Shown here piece by piece: positions 34,791-44,900 of a DNA stretch of 64,000 bases. The stretch's first letter is position 1, and every line of letters begins with the position of its first letter. Position numbers and translations under genes: made by a program. This DNA is from Microplitis mediator (lineage: Eukaryota; Arthropoda; Insecta; Hymenoptera; Braconidae): NCBI RefSeq assembly GCF_029852145.1, contig NC_079969.1:9920001-9984000 (forward strand). The letters run 5' to 3'. The notes beneath the pieces were generated by a model, which saw only the letters and a program-made list of their open reading frames with translations, was not told the DNA's origin and did not search any database.

Positions 34791-35150
34791 TACCTCAGAG
34801 AATTTTTCTATGGTCAAAGTTAGTTATTTTTGAAAACTTAATTTAATTTTCTTCCGGTTGACTGGTACTTGGACAAGTTTTTTTTTTATTTTTTTATAAA
34901 TTTTAATAAATGTGACGAAACTCAAAATTTAGCGAAAACATGAGAAACGTTTAATTGTAAATATTTTTAATGAAAACATTTGGAATTTTAAAAAATATGA
35001 TGCATAACAGTTTATTTAAGTTTGGATGTTTTTACAAATTACGTTCACACTTGAGCTGTTTTTAAAAAAAAATAAGTTATTATGATAATAACTAAATTTT
35101 ATATTTGTGCAGCATCCAGGGGGGGAACTCAAATTAAAATAATTTGATAA
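34791..35150. other. A/T-rich DNA upstream of globin-like gene B
   Basis: No gene or repeat boundary recognised. The proximal 60 bp (35100-35160) contain CATCCAGGGGGGGAACTC, similar to the GGAAGGGGGAATAGG found before the gene A promoter. Confidence 0.4.
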
Positions 35151-35157
35151 CAGGGAG

Positions 35158-35164
35158 TATAAAA
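35158..35164 (+). promoter_or_regulatory. TATA box of globin-like gene B
   Basis: GGGAGTATAAAAACTTCGAG, the counterpart of 28824. The downstream noncoding exon, its donor (35235) and the acceptor (35298) match gene A almost base for base. Confidence 0.7.
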
Positions 35165-35330
35165 ACTTCGAGTTTTCATGTTCTGACATCAATGATCGTT
35201 CTTCTTTCTTGAATAATAACTCTGCATTTTATTTGTAAGTACTAATTTAATAAACTTATAATTAATAATAATAATAATTTTGATAATTTGATTGTTAGCT
35301 TCCGTATCAGTGTCACGCGACTAAATAAAA

Positions 35331-36403
35331 ATGCACGCTGGATTTTTATTTGTCCTCTTCGTTGGAGTCCTAGCAAGTACTTTGATAAGTACCAATGCTC
35401 AAAACTCAGCCCAAAGTGGTAGCTCATCGCAAAGTGGTAGCTCATCGCAAAGTGCAAGCTCATCTCAAAGTGGTAGCAATTCAAATGTCAATAGACCAAA
35501 TCCATACCGGTTAACTAATGCTGAGAAAGACAGAATTCTAGCTTCAGGATTTTTCCATCAAGGCAGCAAACAAGTAGATCTTGGTACCGTCTTCCTAATT
35601 GCGTAAATATTTATTTTTATTTATTTAAAATATATATATAAAATATCCATTTATCAGCACACTGTCATTACCTTTATAAGTAATCTATAAAATTAAAGTC
35701 ATACTTATTTCAAGCAGTATATTTCCGTTAGTTTGAGTACCTACAAGCCCACATTCGCATCAGATTAAAATTATCATATTTTTATATATATAATTTATGA
35801 TAAATTTTTTTAATCAAAACCTGTTAGTGTGGGTACTCAAATTAACGGAAATTTACCGCTCTACCTCATCCCCATACTTTTTAGACCCTGAAAATTATCC
35901 CTAATTCCTCGGAACAAAAAAACTTATTTATGGTTTTTAAATTAAGATTGTACGAGAACTATCCAGAGTACAAACAACAGTACCTAAGATTCAAGGACAT
36001 ACCAAACTATTGTCTGCTCAATAATAAAGAATTCAGAAAAGTGTCATCTAATTACACTCTTGCATTGAATGATCTTGTCCGCTCTGTTCTTTTGGAGGAT
36101 ATCAGTTCCGTAGATCTCTGGAGAAGATGGCCAGACCCAAATGCAAAATCAGGATACAGTCAACAGGATAGAGACGTACGTTTTTTTATTTACTTAATAA
36201 TAATATCAACTTTTTCTTTTTTTAATAAATTAATCGTTAAATTTATAATAACATTTCAGGTTGTCCAAGACGTTTTCATCAGTACTCAGAGTTGCAACCA
36301 GGACAACTTCAGTCAAGCTGATTTCGATACCTGGAACAAAGCCTGGAACATTATTTGGCGTAATTATGTTGCAGGTGCCCGTCAAGCACAGAATCAGTTA
36401 TAA
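35331..36403 (+). CDS. Secreted globin-like protein B with Ser/Gln linker
   Basis: Coding exons 35331-35602, 35947-36175 and 36260-36403 (645 nt, 214 residues). It is a tandem duplicate of gene A with identical exon phases and near-identical 5' UTR, introns and 3' UTR. Signal peptide at 1-23. In place of gene A's Cys-rich linker there is a repeated SSSQSG tract (residues about 26-52), likely flexible and open to O-glycosylation. The core follows with LTNAEKDRILAS, GTVFLIALYENYP, RFKDIP, FRKVSSNYT and TWNKAWNIIWRNYVAGA. Val lies at the distal-His position (residue 123) and no His lies in the F region; the only two His are in the signal peptide (residue 2) and near the A-B turn. Paralogous to, and diverging from, gene A; function unknown. 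Confidence 0.65.
35721..35857. mobile_element. GAGTACCCACA hairpin in intron of globin-like gene B
   Basis: ATTTCCGTTAGTTTGAGTACC and GTGGGTACTCAAATTAACGG. It is in the same position as 29331-29466 in gene A. Confidence 0.8.
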
Positions 36404-36784
36404 TAAAATCGCAAATAATTTAATGATTTTCTGGAAAAAAAATATGTCAAGCATATATTTAATATTCATATTCAATTTAACGCATATCTTCAGTAATTGA
36501 TATGTATCAATCACCGCAAGTTTGTGCAGATGTTCGTATGTAATTAAAGAGTACAGAAAATAAAAATTCAATCTAAACCACAAAAATTTATTAATTCATC
36601 ATCTACCTCAACTGTTATGAATTTTGAGAGCATTAACATTAAATAATTATAATAAATTTTTTTTCAAATATTAAATGGCCCAAAATCCCCCTATAACTTT
36701 ATTATATGTTCTCTTTGTTCCGGGTTCAGCCATGCGGATCTTAAATTTCTCATCATTTAAACAATAAAATAAATATAAAATTTT

Positions 36785-36905
36785 TATTTAAGTTCACATT
36801 TGCGTCAGATTAAAACTTTCATATTTTTATAAATTTATTTTATGAAAAAATTTTTTTATCCAGACATAGTGATGTGGGTAATCAAGCTAACAGAAATTGA
36901 CCTCG
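36785..36905. repeat. Worn GAGTACC hairpin downstream of globin-like gene B
   Basis: AAGTTCACATTTGCGTCAG and GTGATGTGGGTAATCAAGC resemble the intron copies of the globin-like genes, with extra mutations. Confidence 0.55.
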
Positions 36906-36986
36906 TTACAACACCCTTATACTTTTGTGTCCATAAAATTTACTTTTATCAAGTTCTTCATCAAAAATTACCAAAAGTCCATCATA

Positions 36987-37788
36987 CACGGAGAGAAAAA
37001 AATAGTTCTGTCCTATACTAGAATGGTAACCATTACTATGTTACATAGTAACGAAGATTGTTGTGAAAATCCCGTGTGAATTTGCTGGAAAAAATTTTGA
37101 GAATTGAGGCAAAAATATGAGTGATAGCTCATTCGATGTGGAATTGAATTTTGAGCAAGATATCCCTGATTAGAAAATACGATCCGTGAGGATTGAGAAC
37201 GATTAAAAATTTAATCCTCATTAATCGTTTTCAATCGTCATAATCCTCATGGTTTTTCACATTTAATCGTCTCTAATCTTCAAATAATGATCAATTATTT
37301 TACGATTAAAAACGATTTCTGAGGATTAAAAATTTTTAATCCTCATGAATCGTCTTTGATCGTAAAATAATATACAGCAATTTCTGGTCCTGCATGAAGA
37401 TTAAAAACGATTAAAAATTTAATCGTTTTTAATCCTCTTTAATCATCGATTGAGGATTCGTGAGGATTCAAAACTATTAAAACAGTTTTAATCCTCACGA
37501 ATCGTATTTTCTAATCAGGGACATTGCGCCTTGATGGTGGGGATAAAAACCCGAAGCGCAGTCTCGCTAATCCAACTATATGTGGTCCCAGTAAGAGATT
37601 AAATCTCGGAAATTGCCCCCAGTATCGAACTATTTATGAACTGCGCATACGCACAGAAAAGTGGGAGAACATTTAGCACATAAAACATCTAGAGTGGGAG
37701 TAAAAACCGATGACACCCGAAGTCCAATCTCTTGTTAGGTTGACAACAGCATTCTGGCATAGGAATCAGAACTATTTTTTTCTCTCCG
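36987..37788. mobile_element. CACGGA-ended element with nested foldback
   Basis: TA / CACGGAGAGAAAAAAATAG ... CTATTTTTTTCTCTCCG / TA. The middle (37164-37520) is a second element. Confidence 0.8.
37164..37520. mobile_element. CCCTGATTAGAAAATACGAT foldback
   Basis: CCCTGATTAGAAAATACGAT ... ATCGTATTTTCTAATCAGGG are exact inverse complements. The interior repeats GATTAAAAACGATT and AATCCTCA palindromic words. Confidence 0.85.
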
Positions 37789-37960
37789 TATCTCCCATAG
37801 TTGAATTTTTTCTCCATCAAAATAATTTTAAGTCTTGTTCCTACTTTTATAAATCAAATTTAATAATTTTATTCAAAATATATTTATAATGTACATATAG
37901 ATATAAATATAAATATAAAAAATATATATAAGAATATTAATCTTATAAATTTCTGTTCTA

Positions 37961-40900
37961 TTACAGAGCTACTCTGTTGACTATCAATGGCGGGAAAATA
38001 AGAACAACGGAACCAATCAAATAAGTCGATGTACTGCCGATACTCCAGAATGCTAAAAAAAAAATTAATCATTAAAATTCCTTCGCTAATTAAGACCAAA
38101 AATAATTATTTTAATTCCTACACATCAAAATATTTTTTTAATTAATGCTCAGCCGATAAAAAAGTTACTTACCGACTTCTGTTTTACCTTCGATCGGTAA
38201 AAAGTTTGTAAATTTTTCAAAACTATGTATTAATTAAAAATAATTAATTAAATTACCTAATGAGGCAATTATTGGACCACAGCTACGCGCTAATGCCCCT
38301 AGAGAACGAAAGATACCAGTTATTGTTCCTTTTTGATTTTCTGGTCCTATTTTTGATACCATGGTCATCATACACGTCACAGCCATTGAAGTTGCTAGAT
38401 ATAAATTATAAAATTTAAAACTTGAATCATCAATGATCATAATAATAGTAATTTTAAAAATAAATAAACTAACAAACTGAATAAATAATTATGCCGACAT
38501 AGAGTGTAATAATACTGGAGGCTATTCCAATAATAATGAATGCGGGTATCACTAGCCAAAGGCCCTAGAAAAAAAAAAAACAAAAATTAAGATAATTAAT
38601 CAAGTGCCGATAAGATTAATTACTTACAAGTTTGCTGTAGAATTGTGTTTTATCGGCGGGTATCCGTCGTACATACGAGCCCTGAATTACCGCCATTATA
38701 ATTCCCATTACAAAGAACATGTATCCTTGTTGCATACTCGAGAATCCAAATTGATGGTGAGTTAAAAATGTTATTGTAAATTCTAATCCACTGTAGGTAA
38801 ATAAATATAAGAAATGACTGTACCCAAGTGTTCGTAAATTATTTAATTCTAAAAAATAAAATTTTTAAATGATTATGTTTTTTTTTTTTCGATGAGGGGG
38901 AGGGATAATTTTCTATTTATTTAAAATTAATATATTTATCATAATATTTGAAGCAAAAACTTTTTTTTTAAGTTCGGAAAAAAATCTCGAAAAAAAAAGT
39001 TTTTGAAAAATTATAAGAAAAATATTATAAATTATGAATTACAGCAATTTTATAAAAAATAAGTTTTTGGATAAATTTTTGAATAAGGACTCGCTCTTTC
39101 GTAATTTTATTATTATTATTTTTTTTTTAATCAAAATTTATAAATTGGAAATAAAAAAAAAATTGATATTAATGAAATTTTAAAAAAATTACCATGAGGT
39201 GTAAGACCAGTTACACCATTAAATTGAAACAAATCCAGTGGATTAATATAAATAAATGCGCCGGAAATTCCTCGGGCTAAAGATTTAGCCCGTCTTTTAA
39301 CTGACAGCGTTTCTTCGAAGCAGTAAATAAAATAAACCAAGTCGACAATTGACAACAAAAATGCAAACAGCGCCGGATAAAAGTACCAGTATCCTGACCC
39401 GGTATTTATTCTTGTGAAAGTAACTCCGACTATCGGTCCCAAGATGAATCCTATCGAGAATGCTATTCCCACGAGTGCCTAAAAATCCGGCAATCAGTTA
39501 ATCAATTAACTAAATGTTCAAATTTATTATTTATGAAAGGTGGCCAGTGTATTACCATGGACTTGCCCCGTGTCTTGGGTGTCGTCACATCGGTAATTAT
39601 CGCCATCGCTAGACTGATGTTTCCTTTGCTTATACCACCGACAAATCGCGCCAGCACGAAAACCAAAAAATTATTTGAAACTGCCCACAGCAAGTAAGAC
39701 AATGATATTCCAGACAGGCAAATAATCATCATAGACTTTCTTCCGTAGACATCTGACAGTGCGCCGACAATTGGCATTGAAAGAAACTGCATAAACGAGA
39801 ACATGGAACCCAAAAAACCTGAAATTTGAAATTTTAATGATTTCAACTAAAACTCATGATTTTGTCTGTCACTACAGTAAAATTATTTCTTCCCATTCCT
39901 CTTTTATTCCTTGGATAAAAGAATTTTCCTGCAACTTCAAAATTTGAGAATTTTCTCGTTGTACGAAAATAAAAAATTTTGAATTTTGGTTCCATAAATT
40001 TTATTACTTCTCATTGCGGAACAAGAAATTTAAAATGAAAATTAATTTTTTCCTCAAGAATTTTCTCAGCCCGCGAAATACGAAAATTTCATCTCTGAAG
40101 TTTCAAAAAAATTTGTTTGGTCTCTTTCATAAATTGTATGCGACCCATCGCGGAACTACAAAATTTCAGTATAAATAAATTCGTTTCTCAAAAATTTTTC
40201 AAACCGCGAAGTTCAAAAATTTCGAATTTCGTGCCTAAGGTTTCAAAAAAAATGTTACTCGTTCTTTTTCATAAATTATACTATCCTCCTTTCCAGAACA
40301 AATAATTCAAAGAAAAAATAAATTATTTCCTGAAGAATTTTCTCAGCCCGCGAAATTCAAAATTTTTAAATTTCGTCCTTGGAATTTCAAAACAATTTTA
40401 CTCGTTCTTTTTCAAAAATTTTATTATCCCCCTTTCCAAATATGTAAATAGAAAAAAATATCAATTTTTTCCCCAAAAATTTCTTAAACCGCGAAATTCA
40501 AAAAATTCAAATTTCATGCCTAAAGTTTCAAAAAAGTTTTGCTTGTTCTTTTTCATAAATTTTACTATTCCCCTTCTCAGAACAAGTAATTCGAAGAAAA
40601 AATACATTTTTTCCTCAAAAAATTTTTTTCAAACTCGCGCCGGGACGTTAACAGCGGAAACCACAAATTATCTCGCGGAAGAAAAAAATATATTTACCGC
40701 CAAATAAAACGCTGCTGAATCTATCAGGCGCTTTCAAAATTTCTTGGATGCCCTTGACACTGCTCATGAGCCAAGAATAGAGTCCTTGTTTGTCAGTTTC
40801 CTGGTAGTAGTCCATCAGAGCCGGCATTAATGGCAAAATCATCGTGAATGCCAATAAATCGATCACCAACGAGAAGAAAACAATCATCACCGTTTTATTA

Positions 40901-40980
40901 TCATTTTTTTTAACATTTTCACCATCATCACCACCCACTTCATCATCTATTAATTTTTCTATTTTTATATTTCGCTCCAT
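37961..40980 (-). CDS. Mfsd10: MFSD10/TETRAN-type major facilitator transporter
   Basis: Seven exons in transcription order: 40980-40698, 39818-39556, 39478-39193, 38848-38628, 38564-38474, 38394-38257, 38052-37961; 1374 nt, 457 residues, the usual length. Twelve membrane segments are expected. Markers: a short cytosolic N-terminus, LVIDLLAFTMILPLMPAL (TM1), NSVLF-type RFSSVLFGGFLGS, MFS signature A as GALSDVYGRKS between TM2 and TM3, FVGGISKGNISLAMAII, SGLEFTITFLTHHQFGFSS, and ENQKGTITGIFRSLGALAR between TM10 and TM11. These follow MFSD10 (human TETRAN, fly rtet) throughout. It is a multi-pass organic anion or drug transporter; the natural substrate is not settled. The exon 5 donor (GTTAGT) was chosen because it alone keeps both phase and alignment. 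Intron 1 contains a 140 bp tandem repeat. Confidence 0.92.
39890..40650. repeat. About 140 bp tandem repeat, five to six degenerate copies, in MFSD10 intron 1
   Basis: A CCGCGAA landmark occurs near 40071, 40204, 40348 and 40489, and a variant CGCGCC near 40635 (steps of 133-146 bp). It is followed each time by TTCAAAA, GTTTCAAAA and a TTCTTTTTCATAAATT block. An earlier, more worn copy starts near 39890. Confidence 0.8.
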
Positions 40981-41987
40981 TTTTTATTTTCTCGCCGTGG
41001 GCAATTTTTTATTTTATTTTATCACCGAGTTACTGGACGGTAATGATTTACACGCACATTTTTTTTATTTTAAATATTTAAACAATTGTCAGATAAGAGA
41101 ACAATTACTTAATTAAATCAAGACTATGTTTACATAAAATTTAAATTTAAAAATTCCGCCTTTTTTTTATTTACAAAAAGTTAAAATAATTAACCAACTT
41201 AATAAACATGTTAAATAATTATTTTTATTATTTATCTTTAAGAACCAGCCCATCTTCGGTCTGAGGTCCGAGGGAAAGTTAAAAATGTGAGGCAATTTTA
41301 CCCGTTAGCTGAAGTGAAAGGAATAATCATTTTTTTTTTTTTTTTTCCTGTCATCTTTTCCTGGTATTATTATTATTTTTTTTTTTTTTATGCAACAGCT
41401 GATTGAGCGAGTGGTGTATGTAGGAAATGATGATGTGATAAGAATTCTGAGAACAAATAATATATTTTTTTAATTTATCAGCTGGTGGCAACTTCCCAGC
41501 GGGAATTTTAGTTAATTTTTTTTACAGGACAATTTTTGAAAAATTGCAGGGCAAAATAAAAATTCATGTAAATATTTTTTTAAAATTAAAAAATCAGTTT
41601 TACATAAAAAAAAGTCCAGACACTTATTTTATAATTTAAAATTTTAAACAAACATTTTATTTAATTTTCCCGCCGTAACTTAAAAATTCAAAATGGCTGG
41701 CGCCTGCGCGCCATGTGAATAAATGTAACCCAATATTATTTTATAACAACAACTATTGTTGTGTATTTTATATATTTACAAAAGTAATTACATATATATG
41801 TAAACAATAAATATGTTTAGTGTATAAAGTGTATATATTTTCATAAATAATATTTAAATTTGTAATTTTAGTTGAAATTTTAAATATAATGTTTTTTTTA
41901 TAATGAATGATAATTCCTGACGTGTAAATTTATAGTAATTAAATTTTTTATATTTATTTATAATACATATATATAAGTAAACAAATA
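40981..41987. promoter_or_regulatory. Divergent intergenic region between MFSD10 and STAMBP
   Basis: The two genes are head to head with 1007 bp between start codons. No TATA box is clear. There is a short purine/T-rich stretch near 41230-41300 (CATCTTCGGTCTGAGGTCC) and a GC patch GGCGCCTGCGCGCC near 41700. Promoters for both genes must lie here, but I cannot place them. Confidence 0.4.
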
Positions 41988-44900
41988 ATGGAGACAATGG
42001 GAAAACATTTAATCGGAGATCCTGAAGCCAGGATTAAATATATTGCGGAAAGAGCTGCCACTGTTGAAGTCAAATTTGCCGTACCCCCACTCAAGTAATT
42101 ATTGTTATTAATTTTTATTTATCATTAATTATCATAAATTAATTAATTAATTTATTTATAGATACTATCGTTCAGGTGTCGAAATGATAAGGATGGCAAA
42201 TACATATAGAGTTGAAGGCGATTTAGAGGCCGCTTATTTTTTGTACCACAAATTTTTAACGTAAGTCAATTTTTTTATTTGTTTAAATGTCATTAATTTA
42301 TCAATTAACATACATATAAAAAGTGTAATGATATTTAATAATTTAAGTATTTAAAGAATTTTTTTTTTGTTTTTTTCTATTATTGGAGACGGGATTTGAA
42401 CTTACGACCGCGCGCGTTGAAGAAAATTTAATTTTTGAATTAAAAAAGTTTTCTTAGATCAATTTTAATAAACGAGGGCTTATTTTAATGAGAATTAATT
42501 TTTCTGGACTTGGGAAAAGTATAAAAAAAAAAATTAAGTAGGGTACAATGAGCCGGAGGGTGGTCATCAAAAATTAAATCTTCTTAGACGCCTCATAAAA
42601 AAGTTCTTAGTAAAAAATTACGCGGGGAATTTGGTTTTTTCTTTTTAAATAAAAAGAACACGTGCCTCAGGACAATCAAAGTTCATTTTTCGATATAATC
42701 GCATTTTTTTTAAAATATCTCATGAAATATGCAGATTATAAGAAAAAATCATAGGAACAGTTTTGTAGGAAATTAATTTCTTGATAAAAAAGGTCATGTT
42801 TATTTTTTTTATAAATGTGTATTTACGAAGATATTTTAAAAAAACTTTTTTAGATTTTATCAATTGAGCATTTAAAGTCTGACGAATGTTAAAAATAACG
42901 TTTTTTCTTACGTAGTGTCTAAAGATACAGAAAAAAACCGGTGTTCGGAATAGCCTACCGTGTGGCACGTTATTGTGCCGCACGCTTATCCCTTATTCTA
43001 CCCCACCTATTTATGTACACTTATCCACCTTGTTTTTCTTAAATATAGACAACTTCATAGCTCGTAACATATCAATCATTAATGCTTGTTATAGTTTCTA
43101 TACACTTAGAAAAATGTATTTTTTCAACATTTGTAATCCTTAAAACGTTCAATTCACCATATCTAAAATAAATTTTTGCACACCCCGAACGCGAAGCGAA
43201 GAGGTAGTGCTCTATTCACGGAGAAAAATGTTGGCTCAAAACCTAGCAATTTTTATTATGCTGTCGACCAAACTTGAAACAGAAAGTGAAGTATCCAAAA
43301 ATTTATTATGCTCTTATGAAAAATTATTATGCCGCATCACAATTATTATAATGTATGGAAGTAATTGTTATTAAATCTTATCGATAAGTGTCTCGTGCGT
43401 AGGGTGTTACGACTAAATATTTGACCCTAAATATCTAACGTCAAAATATCTAAGAAATTAGATCTAATCCAAAAATATCTTGTACAATAATAGAATTAAA
43501 ACCTGATCTAAAACCAAAAACGATGATCGTTGATTAAAATATTTTGTCATTAGATCTTTTGTCGTCAGATATTTTAAACTAGATATTTTGAATTAGTTAT
43601 TTAGTCATGTAACCATGCGTAGTAAGTATTATGATAGAGCATAATAATTTTTCGCATGAGCATAATAATTTTTTGAATGCTTCCCTTCCTGTTTCAAGTT
43701 TGGTCGATAGCATAATAAAAATTGCTAGGTTTCGAGCCAACATTTTTCTCCGTGTTGTCACCAAATCAAAAAATTACGATCCACTCATCTTTTTAAATAC
43801 CTTCATAAATACACATTTTATAAAAAAAATGAATCTGACCTTTTTTGTCAAGAATTCAATTTCCTACAAAATTGTTCGTATGATTTTTTCCTCTAATCTG
43901 CATATTTCATGAGATATTTAAAAAAAAAACGCGATTGTATCAAAAAATGAACTTTGATCGTCTTGAGGCACGTGTTCTTTTTACTAAAAAAGAAAAAACC
44001 GAATTTCCCATGTATTTTTTCACTAAAAAGAAGCTTTTTATGAGGCGTCTTAGAAAATTTATTTTTCAACGACCACCCTAATTGGTTGGACATAATTTTT
44101 TATTTATTTTATTTTTATTTAACAAGACCCAGCAGCAGATGCCAATGATAGGGCCATACGATATACGAAGATTCTGAATTACAAAAAAAAAATATAACAT
44201 ATAGTAGCTATGATGTACTTAAACTAAGTTACCTCAGAGGCGTTAGATATAATACGTGCTATAATATTAGCAGTTATTGGAGAGCTCGTACATAGAAAGT
44301 CATTTCTGATCTAAAGTTTATTTTATTTGGGATTAAAGTCTTAAGCTTTTGAATCACAAGCAGAAGTGGTACAGAATGAGCTTCAAATTATTAATTCTGA
44401 ATAAAAGAATTAATAATAATTTTTTTTTTTGTTTTTACAGAATTTTTTTAGAAAAAATAAACAAGCATCCGCAATATAATACAATAAAAGCTAAAGATAA
44501 AGCGGACAATCAAAAATTGCTTCGTGAAACTCTGCCGGTCGTTGAGCAGTTGAAGGCCCAGTTGAAAGCTAAATTTAAATTAGAAGCAATAAAATATATT
44601 GAAGAAGAAAAAGAGCGGCTGAAAAATGATAAAGAGAAACCCGCAGAGTTTGAAAAAAAATGGTAATTATTTTAATAATTAATTAATGGGTAATTTATTT
44701 ATGAGTAATTTAATTTTTTTTACAGTACTGTGCAATTACCAGACGACTTGGACAAGCTGTCTGAAGACAAGAAAGGTCTGAGAGATATTATTGTCCCGAC
44801 AAAAATAATCAGAGAATTTTTAACGCTGGCTTACGTCAATACCGTTAGCAATAAAGAGACTTGCGGAATTTTGGCGGGAAAATTACAGTTAAATAGGCTT

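Larger units (their letters stand above)
42558..44078. mobile_element. 1.5 kb foldback with GGGTGGTC ends in STAMBP intron 2
   Basis: GGGTGGTCATCAAAAATTAAAT at left, ATTTATTTTTCAACGACCACCC at right. Long arms (e.g. GAACACGTGCCTCAGGACAA against TTGAGGCACGTGTTC) are inverse complements. The loop holds a CACGGA element. Confidence 0.85.

Noticed and set aside
37081..37160. Endogenous viral or polydnavirus segment
   Set aside because: Searched by eye because a parasitoid host is likely; no viral structural, ankyrin, PTP or Cys-motif gene and no excision-type direct repeats seen anywhere in the window.
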